Below, piece by piece: positions 56,463-64,000 of a stretch of DNA of 64,000 nucleotides (the first letter of the stretch is position 1; each line of letters opens with the position of its first letter). The stretch is taken from contig NZ_JAFBBV010000001.1 in NCBI RefSeq assembly GCF_016907365.1, positions 4,154,001 through 4,218,000 of the forward strand, read 5' to 3'. Under the pieces are notes generated by a model. It was not told where the DNA came from. It saw only the letters and a program-made list of their open reading frames with translations, and ran no database searches. The position numbers and the translations under genes are program-made. This stretch comes from Oerskovia paurometabola. Its GTDB lineage: Bacteria; Actinomycetota; Actinomycetes; Actinomycetales; Cellulomonadaceae.

Positions 56463-59400
56463 CTACCGTAGGTCGCGCAGGTACGCCGCAGCGCCGTCGA
56501 ACGCGGCCATGCGCCGCTCGTAGTACACCGCGATGATGAGGAGCAGCCCGCCCGCGGCCGTCAGGGTGAGCATCCACGGCCCGGCCGAGATGGCCGTGCC
56601 GAGCTGGCTCACGAACACCACGAGGATCTCGATCGGCAGCACCACGACGCCCAGCACGAACGGTGCGGCGAGGTGGAACCTCGTCCCGATCAGCACGGCG
56701 GCCAGGGCGAGCCCGATCACGAGCACGGCCCGCCACGTGCGGGCGTCGGTGTAGGTCGCGAGGACCGACGGCCCGAGCGTCGCCGCGATCCCCACCGCGA
56801 GGGTGCGCCACGACCCGGCGTACCCGACGGGCCAGTCGGCGAGCCGGGGCCAGGTCACGGCTGACGCAGCGTCCGGCACCGCACCGGCAGACCCGCCGGC
56901 CACCGAGCCCGCTTCCCCCGCTCGGGCGGCGGCCCGCGTCGTCGCCGCGAACGCCAGGTAGCCCGCGACGAGCAGCCCCGCGCCGAGCGGCAGCGAGAAG
57001 ACCTCGACGCGCAGCTCGCGCGGTCTCCACGCCCCGATCGCGGCCGTGAGCGCGAGGAGCCACACGAACCATGTGGGCGGCCACCGCAGGTCCTCGCGCC
57101 GCCCGGCCGCCACGGCCCGGCGCACGGTGTGCACCACGAGCACGAGCAGCGCGACCTCGACGAGCCATGCGAGGACGATCACGGTCCAGCTCTCGCCCAC
57201 GGCCCCGACCGGCCCGACGACGGCGAGCACCAGCGCGGGCGCGGCCCACCACCGACGAAGGGCCGGGTCGAGCGCGGGAGGAGCGGCGCCGTCGGGCCCC
57301 TCGACCCCTCGGGGGGTACCGCCCCAGGGTGCGACGGCCGCGACGAGGCGGTCGCCCGCGAGCGCCGCGAGCGCTGCCCCCGCCGCGGACCAGGCGAGCG
57401 CGACGAGGTAGACGCGGGTCGGGTCGGTCGCCCCCGCCTGCTGGACCGACTGGAGCGCCGCGACGAGCCCCGCGACGGACGCGAGGATCGCCGCCAGGGC
57501 GAGCTGCGACGCCGCGCCCGCCGCCCAGGCCTCGCTCACGCGGGTGCCGCGCGCCGCGAGACGCCGGGCCGTCTCGCCGCCCGCGACGAGGACCAGGCCC
57601 AGTGCGAGGACCGCGGGGTTGCGCCACGCGACGTCCTGCGGGACGAGGATCGACACGAGCAGCGACGGCAGGACGAGCAGCCCGAGCCCGCACCCGGCCA
57701 GACGCCCGCCGACGGACGAGCGCCGGGCGGCCAGCATCCCGCCGACGACCACGGCCGCGAGCGCGGGCGGCGCCGTGTACGCCTCGACGAGCCCGACGTC
57801 GAGCAGGGCGAGCAACGACCACAGGGCGCCGACCCACAGCCCGCCCGCGACCCACCACGCCCAGCGGCGGTCCGGGCGTCCGGCGACGACCGCGGCCCCC
57901 GTGCCGAGGACGAGGAGCACGATCGCCGTGGTCTCAGGGCCCGCCGCGACGCGCACCAGGGCGAGCACGACCGTGAGGGACGCGGTCACGAGCACGCTCA
58001 CCTCGACCGCGCGTCCCGCGTCGAGCACGTGCCGGTCGGGGAGGCCGCGCACGGTCAGGTACGCCTGGGCGGACGGGACACCGACCACGGCCGCGACGGT
58101 CAGGATCGCGACGAGCGGCAGCACCACGGGCGACGCGCTGCCGGGCACGAGCTCGGCGCCGAGGCAGACCAGGACGACCGACGCCGTCGGGAGCAGGAGG
58201 CCTGCCGCGGCCACGCGGACCGCTCGCGCCATCTCGGACCGCCGGGTCAGGACGAGCACACCCTCGAGCGCGAGCATGGTCGCCGCGGCGGCGGCGGACC
58301 ACCAGCTGCGCTCGTCGAGCACGGTCGCGACGCCCAGCAGGAAGGGCACCGACGTCGTGACGAGCACGGCCCACCACGACGGCTGCCCGACCGCGCGGAC
58401 CCGGGTGACGACGATCGCGACGACCGAGGCCGTGACCGACACGACCGCGACGGCCTCGGTCGTGCCGAGGCCCACCCAGCCGAGCGTCGTCCCGAGGACC
58501 AGCAGCGCGTACGCGTAGCCCACCCCCACGAGGAACGGGTGCGCCAGGGCGGGCACCACGCGGCGAGCGACCAGCAGCAAGGCGAGCACGACGGCGCCGC
58601 TCAGCACCACGGTCGGGCGCGCCGCCCAGGACACGAGGGCCGCGAGCCCCGTCGCGACGAATCCGCCCGTGAGGGCGGCCGCGGTCCAGGCGCCCAGGGG
58701 CCACGGGGCGCGTGGTGCCGAAGCCGGCGTCGCCGTGGCCGGGACGACCGACGCGCCGGTGGCGGGCCCACCACGGCGCGCCCGGGCGAACCGGCCCGCA
58801 CCCACGAAGAGTGCGAGCGCCAGGACAGCGAGCGCCGCGAAGCTCGTGACCGCCGCCCAGGCCGGGTGCAGCGCCACCCCCAGGGCAAGGACCAGCGCGA
58901 CCCACGGTGCGGCCTCCCCCGCGGCGTGCACGAGCCCGCTCCGGGCAGGTGCCGACGGCGAGGTCGCCGAGCCGACCGCCGAACCGGCCGCAGGGCCGCA
59001 GGTCGCGGCCGTCGACTCCGCCGTCCCCAGGTCCAGGCGGCCGACGCCGAGCATCGCGAGCAGGAGCGCCGCGACGCCGACGAGCGCAGCCGTGGTCGCG
59101 GCGTCGTCGAGCGTCCCGGCCACGGCGAGGCGGTCCGTCGTGAACGACCACGTGGTGCCGGTCGGCCGGATCGTCGAGACCGACACGAGCGGGCCCGTCA
59201 GCCCGTACGCGGTCGCGGGCAGCGCGGCGAGCCCGAGCACCGCCGACCCGCCGGCCACGAGCGCGGAGCGGGTCCGACCGTCGGCCCGGACCCACGTCGC
59301 GACGCCGACCAGGACGCTCCCCGCGAGCAGCGCGGCGGCCGGCACGGTCGCCAGCCACACCGGATGGGAGCCGACGCCGAGGAGCGCCCCCGCGAGGACC

Positions 59401-60488
59401 GTCGCCCCTCCCGTGGCCCACCACCACACGCGCTGCCCGGTGGACCGGGCCAGCACGCAGGCCGTGCCCGCGGCGAGGAGCACGAGCGCCGCCGCGCCGC
59501 TCCAGCCCGGGACGCCCGGGAGCGGAGGCACGAGCAGCGCCAGGACGACGGCCGTGGGGAACGCGAGGAAGCGCGCGACCTCGAGCACGGTCTGCTCGAG
59601 GGTCAGCGGCGAGCCGAGCCGCTCGCGGGACCACCGCAGGACGGGCAGGTCGAGCACGGTGACGAGCGAGGCGGCCAGGAGGGCGACCGAGAACGCGGCG
59701 AAGGTCGAGGCGCTCAGGCCGGGGAACGTGCCCGCGAGGATCACGGGCACGACCGGGCTGAGGATCAGCCCAGCCGCGACCCAGGCCCGCACCCGGACCC
59801 GGAGCCCGGCCGCCAGGAGCCCGACGACCACCAGGAGCAGCAGGAGGCCGCGCACGAGCGCGGGGTCCGCGCCGCCGAGCGGGCGTGCGCTGAGGAAGAG
59901 CTCGACGTCGACGAGCAGCAGCACGACGCCGAGCGCGCCGATCGACTCTGCCGACGCGGCCATCCCGCGCGTCCGCAGGAACGCGGCCGTCGCGAGCGCG
60001 AGAAGCGTCACGACGCCCGTGACGAGCGCACGCACCGCGAGGTCGTCGGCGAGCGTGAAGAAGACGAACACGATCGTGGCGACCGCGAGGAGGCCCGCTC
60101 CGGCGCTCGCGAGGATGGGCTGGAGCCCGAGGCTCGACCGCGCAGGGGCGGGGTTCGCAGCGCCGCCCTCTGGGCGCGGGGCCACGGGGCGCGGTGAAGC
60201 GGGGCGCGGGACGCCGGTGTGCACGGGCGTCAGGGGGCGCGGGGCCACGGGGTGCGGTGAAGCGGGGCGCGGGACGCCGGCCGACCGCAGCGCGCGCAGC
60301 GCCGAGGCACGTCGCTCGAGCGCGAAGGCCGCCTCACGCGACGTCCTCAGCACCTCGACCGCCCACGGGCCCGTCAGGACCAGGCCGCAGTCACCGCAGC
60401 GGGTCGACGTCAGGTCGGCTCCGCAGCCCGGGCAGGCGTGCTGGTCACGAAGCCGCGTCGTCGCGACCTCGACCCACTGTTCGCTCAT
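56463..60488 (-). CDS. Large SCO7613-like membrane protein with N-terminal zinc ribbon
   Basis: A 1341-residue protein. The N-terminus holds a zinc ribbon CPGCGADLTSTRCGDCG (about residues 19-35), a helical segment and a Pro/Arg-rich linker with a repeated GVPRPASP unit. More than 30 predicted membrane helices then continue to the C-terminus, with almost no large soluble loops. This is the architecture of actinobacterial proteins carrying the SCO7613 C-terminal domain. No transport or catalytic motif is visible; the function of the family is unknown. ATG at 60488 was chosen; GTG at 60494 is two codons upstream. It is separated by about 60 bases from the YibE/F gene on the same strand. Confidence 0.8.
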   Translation of the reverse strand: MSEQWVEVATTRLRDQHACPGCGADLTSTRCGDCGLVLTGPWAVEVLRTSREAAFALERRASALRALRSAGVPRPASPHPVAPRPLTPVHTGVPRPASPRPVAPRPEGGAANPAPARSSLGLQPILASAGAGLLAVATIVFVFFTLADDLAVRALVTGVVTLLALATAAFLRTRGMAASAESIGALGVVLLLVDVELFLSARPLGGADPALVRGLLLLLVVVGLLAAGLRVRVRAWVAAGLILSPVVPVILAGTFPGLSASTFAAFSVALLAASLVTVLDLPVLRWSRERLGSPLTLEQTVLEVARFLAFPTAVVLALLVPPLPGVPGWSGAAALVLLAAGTACVLARSTGQRVWWWATGGATVLAGALLGVGSHPVWLATVPAAALLAGSVLVGVATWVRADGRTRSALVAGGSAVLGLAALPATAYGLTGPLVSVSTIRPTGTTWSFTTDRLAVAGTLDDAATTAALVGVAALLLAMLGVGRLDLGTAESTAATCGPAAGSAVGSATSPSAPARSGLVHAAGEAAPWVALVLALGVALHPAWAAVTSFAALAVLALALFVGAGRFARARRGGPATGASVVPATATPASAPRAPWPLGAWTAAALTGGFVATGLAALVSWAARPTVVLSGAVVLALLLVARRVVPALAHPFLVGVGYAYALLVLGTTLGWVGLGTTEAVAVVSVTASVVAIVVTRVRAVGQPSWWAVLVTTSVPFLLGVATVLDERSWWSAAAAATMLALEGVLVLTRRSEMARAVRVAAAGLLLPTASVVLVCLGAELVPGSASPVVLPLVAILTVAAVVGVPSAQAYLTVRGLPDRHVLDAGRAVEVSVLVTASLTVVLALVRVAAGPETTAIVLLVLGTGAAVVAGRPDRRWAWWVAGGLWVGALWSLLALLDVGLVEAYTAPPALAAVVVGGMLAARRSSVGGRLAGCGLGLLVLPSLLVSILVPQDVAWRNPAVLALGLVLVAGGETARRLAARGTRVSEAWAAGAASQLALAAILASVAGLVAALQSVQQAGATDPTRVYLVALAWSAAGAALAALAGDRLVAAVAPWGGTPRGVEGPDGAAPPALDPALRRWWAAPALVLAVVGPVGAVGESWTVIVLAWLVEVALLVLVVHTVRRAVAAGRREDLRWPPTWFVWLLALTAAIGAWRPRELRVEVFSLPLGAGLLVAGYLAFAATTRAAARAGEAGSVAGGSAGAVPDAASAVTWPRLADWPVGYAGSWRTLAVGIAATLGPSVLATYTDARTWRAVLVIGLALAAVLIGTRFHLAAPFVLGVVVLPIEILVVFVSQLGTAISAGPWMLTLTAAGGLLLIIAVYYERRMAAFDGAAAYLRDLR

Positions 60489-60551
60489 GCGCACATCATG
60501 GCGAACTCCCAGGGTCGCCCACAGGGCCGACCCGTGGGGTGTCGGTGCGGA

Positions 60552-61766
60552 TCAGGTGAAGGGCGTGCTCCGGGCCAGCTCCTGGGCCGGTCCGGCAGGC
60601 TCGGCGGGCACCCGGGACGGGGCAGGTCCGGTCGGCACAGTCACGGCCGCGATGGCCGTGGTGAGCGGGATCGCGAGCACGAGCCCGATCGACCCGACGA
60701 GCGTCCGGACGACCTCCTCCGCGATCTCCCCCGACGTGAGGTTCACGCCGAGCGCCTGGTCGGACAGCCAGACGGCCATGAGCAGCGGCAGGGCCGCTCC
60801 GACGTAGGCGAACGCGATGGTGTAGACCGTCGACGCGATGTGGTCGCGCCCGATCCGCATGGCCCGCGTGAAGAGCTCGCGCCGCGACGCCCAGGGCGCG
60901 AGCGCGCGCAGCTCCCAGACGGTCGAGGCCTGCGTGATCGTCACGTCGTTGAGCACGCCCATGCCCGCGAGGACGATCCCGCAGATCGCGATGCCCTGCA
61001 GGTCGATCGCGGGGGCGTAGGACGGGAGCCACAGAGACTCCTCGGACGTGAGCCCGGTGATGTGCGAGGTCGAGGCGCCCCACCAGGCGAGGACCGCGGT
61101 CAGGACGAGCCCGACGAGGGTCCCGACCATCGCGGTCGACGTCCGGGCCGTGAACCCGTGGGCGACGTAGAGCACGACGAACATGACGGCCGACGACGTC
61201 ACGAGCGCCACGTACAGGGTGTTCTGGCCCGAGAGGAGCGCGGGCAGCGTGAACTGACCGATCGTCACGAGGGCGACGACGAGTCCCGCGAGCGCCGCCA
61301 GCCCTCGCAGCCGGGCGACCGCGAGCACGAGCGCGGCGTAGGCGATCGCGAGCACGGCGATCGGGATCCCGCGTTCGAAGTCGAGGAAGGCGTAGGGGGT
61401 GCTGCCGTCGCCCTCGGCCTGGGAGATGTAGAGCATCCTGAGACGGTCGCCGACCTCGAAGCCGTGGTGGACGTACTCGGGCGGGGCCACGACCTCGGTC
61501 TGCGTGCCGTCGTCGAGGCGCATGGGCACGAGCCCGGTCTCGACCTCGGCCTCCCCCGTCACGACCCCCCGCACCACGTGGGTGCCCTGGGCCGTGAACG
61601 GGATCTGGTCGGGCAGGTCGGCCGCGCGGGGCCAGAGCGCGACGAGCCCGACGATCGTCAGGAGCAGTGCCGGGACCAGGATCGCCGCGAGCACGACCCT
61701 GACCCGTCGCGTCGCTGGCAGCGCCGGGCCGCTCCCGTGGGAGTGCCCGTGGGGGTGGTGGCTCAT
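60552..61766 (-). CDS. YibE/F family membrane protein with His-rich N-terminus
   Basis: A 404-residue protein. It starts MSHHPHGHSHGSG, five His in eleven residues, a possible zinc-binding tail. A first membrane helix (about 22-44), a beta-rich extracytoplasmic domain (about 50-130) and some eight helices follow, with the YibE/F-family stretches SLWLPSYAPAIDLQGIAICG and GMGVLNDVTITQASTVWELR. YibE/F proteins are putative transporters of unknown substrate. ATG at 61766 follows GAAGGG. Upstream is a box matching the Zur-type boxes of the ribosomal-protein operon, at the same distance from the same -10 hexamer. A role in zinc supply is inferred from that and the His tail. Confidence 0.85.
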   Translation of the reverse strand: MSHHPHGHSHGSGPALPATRRVRVVLAAILVPALLLTIVGLVALWPRAADLPDQIPFTAQGTHVVRGVVTGEAEVETGLVPMRLDDGTQTEVVAPPEYVHHGFEVGDRLRMLYISQAEGDGSTPYAFLDFERGIPIAVLAIAYAALVLAVARLRGLAALAGLVVALVTIGQFTLPALLSGQNTLYVALVTSSAVMFVVLYVAHGFTARTSTAMVGTLVGLVLTAVLAWWGASTSHITGLTSEESLWLPSYAPAIDLQGIAICGIVLAGMGVLNDVTITQASTVWELRALAPWASRRELFTRAMRIGRDHIASTVYTIAFAYVGAALPLLMAVWLSDQALGVNLTSGEIAEEVVRTLVGSIGLVLAIPLTTAIAAVTVPTGPAPSRVPAEPAGPAQELARSTPFT

Positions 61767-61812
61767 GGCGCCCTTCGGATCGGCTGGTCGGGCGCACGCC
61801 CAGGACCCACCC

Positions 61813-61837
61813 ACCCTAGAGAATGAGAACGGTTATC
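61813..61837 (-). promoter_or_regulatory. Zur-type box and -10 of the YibE/F gene
   Basis: On the minus strand, TAGGGT (61813-61818) is preceded six bases upstream by the imperfect palindrome GATAACCGTTCTC (61825-61837). At the rpmB2 promoter an identical -10 hexamer lies six bases from GAGAACGGTTCTC. One base differs from the perfect palindrome. A recognisable -35 is missing. Confidence 0.65.
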
Positions 61838-61877
61838 GCTGCGAGCGACGCGCCGCGCCCCCGCTCCCCACGGACGA

Positions 61878-61920
61878 CAGAGGCCCGGGTGACCGACGTC
61901 GTCGGGCACCCGGGCCTCTG
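61878..61920 (-). terminator. Terminator hairpin downstream of the HU gene
   Basis: CAGAGGCCCGGGTG and CACCCGGGCCTCTG form a perfect 14-bp stem around a 15-base loop, in the gap between the HU stop and the YibE/F promoter. A smaller GCGGGGCC/GGCCCCGC stem (about 61929-61946) lies between it and the HU stop. Confidence 0.75.
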
Positions 61921-61975
61921 CACGGGTGCGGGGCCACGGCCCCGCGGTGCGGCACGCCTCAGCGCGCCGCGAAGA

Positions 61976-62257
61976 TCACTTGGTGACGGCCTTCTTCAGG
62001 AGGCTGCCGGCGCTGATCTTGACACCGAAGCCAGCGGGGATCTGGATCTCCTCGCCGGTGCGGGGGTTGCGGCCCGTGCGAGCGGCACGCTCGACGCGCT
62101 CGACGGAGAGAAGGCCGGTGACCTTGACGGCCTCGCCCTTGCCGAGCGACTCGACGAGGACTTCCTGGAACGCGTTGAGGGCGTTCTCGGCCTGAGCCTT
62201 GGTGAGGTCGGACTTTGCGGCGATGGCCGAGACGAGCTCAGACTTGTTGAGCGACAT
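61976..62257 (-). CDS. hup: HU-family nucleoid DNA-binding protein
   Basis: A 93-residue HU protein. MSLNKSELVSAIAAKSDLTK begins the helical dimerisation body, GLLSVERVERAARTGRNPRT is the DNA-binding arm with the conserved RNPRTGE tip, and KISAGSLLKKAV ends the fold. There is no Lys/Ala-rich C-terminal tail as found in mycobacterial or streptomycete HupB/HupS, so it is the short bacterial form. ATG at 62257. It is monocistronic, with about 300 bases of upstream DNA (62258-62558) that holds its promoter and the terminator of the ribosomal-protein operon. Confidence 0.94.
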   Translation of the reverse strand: MSLNKSELVSAIAAKSDLTKAQAENALNAFQEVLVESLGKGEAVKVTGLLSVERVERAARTGRNPRTGEEIQIPAGFGVKISAGSLLKKAVTK

Positions 62258-62488
62258 GCGGATCCCTTCATCGGTTCACGCCCCGCAGTGGGCACCACGG
62301 GACGTTGAGGTCTCAGTTTGCCAGCCCTGAGGCGGGACTTCGTGGACAACACTAAGGAATCTACGGGGTTCTGCGCGCGTTTCCGCGCCGAAACGGTTCC
62401 TCTGAGCGCAGAATCTTGTCCGATCCGCGCCGAATGTGACCTACTGGGCGCGTCCTGACCTCCTCCGCGCGCCCTCCCCGACGTGCGA

Positions 62489-62521
62489 CGAGCCGTCCAC
62501 CCCGCAGGGTGGACGGCTCGT
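62489..62521 (-). terminator. Terminator of the zinc-independent ribosomal-protein operon
   Basis: CGAGCCGTCCACC and GGTGGACGGCTCG pair perfectly around a 7-base interior, 38 bases after the L31 stop. The rest of 62258-62488 shows an AT-richer stretch near 62340-62430, probably the HU promoter, but no clear boxes. Confidence 0.75.
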
Positions 62522-62558
62522 CGAGGGCCTCGGCACGTCGGCCGGGCGAAGGGCGGGA

Positions 62559-62864
62559 TCAGCGACCGTCGCTCTTCGCCGCGCCACCCGTGGCGCCCTT
62601 GCCGTACCGCTGACGGAACTTCTCGACGCGTCCGGCGGTGTCCACGACGCGCGCGGTGCCCGTGTAGAACGGGTGGCTCGCGCTCGAGATGTCGACGTCG
62701 ACCACCGGGTAGGTGTTGCCGTCCGTCCACTCGATCGTCTTGTCCGGGCGCCCAGGACCGGACGCCGAGCCGCCGGCGAGCGTGGACCTGGTCAGGAAGG
62801 CGAAGTCGGCCGAGATGTCGCGGAACACGACCGGCCCGTACTCGGGGTGGATGTCCTTCTTCAT
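62559..62864 (-). CDS. rpmE2: 50S ribosomal protein L31, zinc-independent type B
   Basis: A 101-residue L31 with the type-B signature [20 protein letters not shown] and [20 protein letters not shown]. It has no Cys, so it lacks the zinc ribbon of the type-A protein and can replace it when zinc is scarce. A 12-residue Gly/Ser tail extends the usual end. It is the last gene of a four-gene operon behind two Zur-type boxes. ATG at 62864 follows GAGGAGC. A 23-bp gap separates it from rpsN2. Confidence 0.95.
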   Translation of the reverse strand: MKKDIHPEYGPVVFRDISADFAFLTRSTLAGGSASGPGRPDKTIEWTDGNTYPVVDVDISSASHPFYTGTARVVDTAGRVEKFRQRYGKGATGGAAKSDGR

Positions 62865-62887
62865 GGGTGCTCCTCTACGTGTCTCGA

Positions 62888-63193
62888 CTACCAGCTGGAC
62901 TTGGTGACGCCCGGGAGCTCGCCGCGGTGCGCCATGTCACGCAGCCTGATGCGGGAGAGCCCGAAGCGCCGGTTGTACGCGCGCGGACGGCCGTCGACGA
63001 CGTCGCGGTTGCGCAGGCGGGTCGCGCTCGCGTCGCGGGGCTGCTTGCGCAGCTCGGTCACGGCGGCCTCCTTGTCGGCGTCCGAGGCGCTGGGCGACGC
63101 GATGATCTTCTTGAGCTCGGCGCGCCTCTCGGCGTACCGGGCGACGATCACCTCGCGCTGCTCGTTGCGCGCGATCTTGGACTTCTTGGCCAT
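62888..63193 (-). CDS. rpsN2: 30S ribosomal protein S14, zinc-independent (long) form
   Basis: A 101-residue S14 of the long, Cys-free class: [20 protein letters not shown] at the start and [41 protein letters not shown] at the end. The CxxC pairs of zinc-binding S14 are absent. It substitutes for the zinc form under zinc limitation. ATG at 63193 follows a GGGGAGC-type site; a longer frame from 63217 overlaps the L33 stop and was rejected. Confidence 0.95.
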   Translation of the reverse strand: MAKKSKIARNEQREVIVARYAERRAELKKIIASPSASDADKEAAVTELRKQPRDASATRLRNRDVVDGRPRAYNRRFGLSRIRLRDMAHRGELPGVTKSSW

Positions 63194-63203
63194 GCGGCTC
63201 CCC

Positions 63204-63371
63204 TTACCGTTCCTCACGGAACGCGACGTGTCGTCGCGCCACCGGGTCGTACTTGAGCAGGGTCAGCCGGTCCGGGTCGTTGCGGCGGTTCTTGCGGGTC
63301 ACGTAGGTGTACCCGGTCCCTGCGGTCGAACGCATCCTGACCACGGGGCGCAGCTCGGTGCGTGCTGCCAT
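63204..63371 (-). CDS. rpmG2: 50S ribosomal protein L33, zinc-independent form
   Basis: A short 55-residue gene. The product begins [20 protein letters not shown], continues [20 protein letters not shown] and ends [15 protein letters not shown] before a TAA at 63204. It is a complete L33 with no Cys, so the zinc-free type. ATG at 63371 overlaps the L28 stop (ATGA), and the gene lies 10 bases before rpsN2. It completes the rpmB2-rpmG2-rpsN2-rpmE2 operon. Confidence 0.93.
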   Translation of the reverse strand: MAARTELRPVVRMRSTAGTGYTYVTRKNRRNDPDRLTLLKYDPVARRHVAFREER

Positions 63372-63607
63372 CAGACCTTCTCCCCTCGAGCGATGATTCC
63401 GGCGACGACCGCGTCGGTCCCTCGACGGTCGATCGTCCTGATCCCCTGGGCGCTCACTCTCAGCCTGACATGCCGGCCCAGGGACGGCACCCAGTAACGC
63501 TTGTGCTGGACGTGGGGCTCGACACGACGCCGGGTCCGCACGTGCGAGTGCGAGATCGAGCGGCCGAACCCCGGCGAGGTGCCGAGCACCTGGCAGACGG
63601 CGGACAT
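63371..63607 (-). CDS. rpmB2: 50S ribosomal protein L28, zinc-independent paralogue
   Basis: A 78-residue L28: [40 protein letters not shown] and [20 protein letters not shown] are family stretches. Only one Cys (residue 5) remains, so the four-Cys zinc site of the C+ form is broken. It is first in the operon; the promoter upstream has one Zur-type box between -35 and -10 and another farther up. ATG at 63607 follows GAAGGGAAG. Confidence 0.94.
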   Translation of the reverse strand: MSAVCQVLGTSPGFGRSISHSHVRTRRRVEPHVQHKRYWVPSLGRHVRLRVSAQGIRTIDRRGTDAVVAGIIARGEKV

Positions 63608-63641
63608 GACGGACTTCCCTTCGGTGGGTCGCAGAGACCCG

Positions 63642-63671
63642 ACCCTAGTTATTGAGAACCGTTCTCGTCAA
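63642..63671 (-). promoter_or_regulatory. rpmB2 operon promoter with Zur-type box 1
   Basis: On the minus strand TTGACG (63666-63671) and TAGGGT (63642-63647) are 18 bases apart, and the perfect palindrome GAGAAC-G-GTTCTC (63654-63666) fills the spacer. A repressor bound there would exclude RNA polymerase. The form fits actinobacterial Zur boxes controlling zinc-free ribosomal proteins. Confidence 0.8.
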
Positions 63672-63691
63672 GAGGTGTGCTCCCGACTGAT

Positions 63692-63704
63692 GAGAACCGT
63701 TCTC
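63692..63704 (-). promoter_or_regulatory. Zur-type box 2
   Basis: A second perfect GAGAAC-C-GTTCTC palindrome, centred 38 bases upstream of box 1. Two boxes suggest cooperative or graded repression. The same motif with one mismatch is at the YibE/F promoter. Confidence 0.75.
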
Positions 63705-63818
63705 TGTAGAGGTGGAGCGTCCGCATGCCCGCAGATATTCCCGGGACCCCCGCACGTCCGGGACCCGTGTCCCGCTCAGCGTGCTCGCCCCGGTCGACCC
63801 CGTGCTGCGCGACGCGGG

Positions 63819-63865
63819 GACCCGGACGCCCCGGGACTCGTGAAGAGTCCCGGGGCGTCCGGGTC
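63819..63865 (-). terminator. Terminator hairpin of the gene at the window end
   Basis: GACCCGGACGCCCCGGGACT and AGTCCCGGGGCGTCCGGGTC form a perfect 20-bp stem with a 7-base loop, about 33 bases after the stop codon at 63898. Between it and the Zur boxes (63705-63818) I see no gene. Confidence 0.8.
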
Positions 63866-63897
63866 GAGCGGCCCCCCTCGGAGGAGGACCCGAGCGG

Positions 63898-64000
63898 CTA
63901 GCGGCAGCTCGTGGCCTCGAACTGCCTCTCGGTCGTGGTCGAGACCTCCTTGCCGTCGACCGTGGCGGTCGCGGTGAACGTCACCGTCCCCGCCTCGATC
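63898..64000 (-). CDS. C-terminal end of a probable secreted beta-sandwich protein, partial
   Basis: The last 33 codons of a gene cut by the window edge, ending in TAG at 63898. They read as alternating beta strands (GTVTFTATATVDGKEVSTTT and ERQFEATSCR) with a Cys next to the end, which resembles the final Ig-like or carbohydrate-associated module of secreted actinobacterial proteins. Nothing upstream is visible, so the product cannot be named. Confidence 0.55.
   Translation of the reverse strand, partial: IEAGTVTFTATATVDGKEVSTTTERQFEATSCR

Noticed and set aside
63705..63897. A plus-strand gene starting near 63725
   Set aside because: The open frame has no ribosome-binding site or family motif and runs through the terminator hairpin and opposite a minus-strand coding end.

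Overview
The window is high-GC (roughly 73 %) bacterial chromosome with many GTG starts, leaderless genes with TAnnnT -10 boxes a few bases before the start codon, and tight ATGA/GTGA stop-start overlaps. Gene content (hemA divergent from a hemE-hemY-hemC-hemD-hemB-hemL run, an SCO7613-type membrane protein, zinc-independent ribosomal protein paralogues under Zur-type boxes, a mycobacterial-style bkd/acyl-CoA cluster) points to an actinomycete. The order Micrococcales, near Cellulomonadaceae/Promicromonosporaceae, is my best guess by general resemblance only. I see no tRNA, rRNA, IS element, prophage or CRISPR array.

Layout. 1-4.5 kb: end of a probable glycosidase, an FAD oxidase, a DUF2252 protein and a Ppx/GppA phosphatase. 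4.6-8.2 kb: a small helical WXG-like protein, a helical/membrane/alpha-beta-hydrolase protein, two tandemly duplicated lipoproteins and an unknown protein, resembling a secreted-effector locus. 8.3-11 kb: an SPFH protein, a zinc-ribbon membrane protein and a tiny membrane protein (YdjI/YdjG-like membrane-stress module), then a NUDIX hydrolase. 11.9-20.8 kb: tetrapyrrole synthesis from glutamyl-tRNA to coproporphyrin, without hemQ or hemH. 20.9-25.3 kb: an HdeD-like protein and a copper-resistance operon (csoR-copZ-copA) with two visible CsoR-type operators. 25.4-32.1 kb: an RHH regulator/SPFH pair, an ABC-2 exporter operon with its own winged-helix regulator, a Thr/Pro/Asp-rich membrane protein and a CPBP protease. 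32.2-37.9 kb: a complete oligopeptide-type ABC importer. 38.2-42.2 kb: a second HdeD-like protein and a large UPF0104 flippase-like protein with a kinase-like middle. 42.2-56.3 kb: a ten-gene branched-chain keto acid/leucine (possibly itaconate) degradation run, from the E1alpha dehydrogenase subunit to thiolase, divergent from an Lrp-type regulator. 56.5-64 kb: a 1341-residue membrane protein, YibE/F, HU, and the zinc-independent ribosomal proteins L31, S14, L33 and L28 behind two Zur-type boxes; a secreted-protein gene is cut by the window end.

The most unusual signal is in the non-coding DNA. There are at least three families of short palindromic repeats. One has GCCGA...TCGGC ends and sits mostly after or between convergent genes, including a perfect 66-bp palindrome. 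A second, GTCAGAAC...GTTCTGAC, ends hemE and also lies inside hemD and twice inside copA, where it is translated in frame. A third is a GACGGCGCC motif. One GCCGA-type element is translated inside the E2 gene. Separately, two divergent promoter regions carry arrays of degenerate repeats with a 22-bp period. The YibE/F promoter has the same Zur-type box at exactly the same distance from an identical -10 hexamer as the ribosomal-protein promoter, which suggests that this poorly understood transporter family belongs to the zinc-starvation response.
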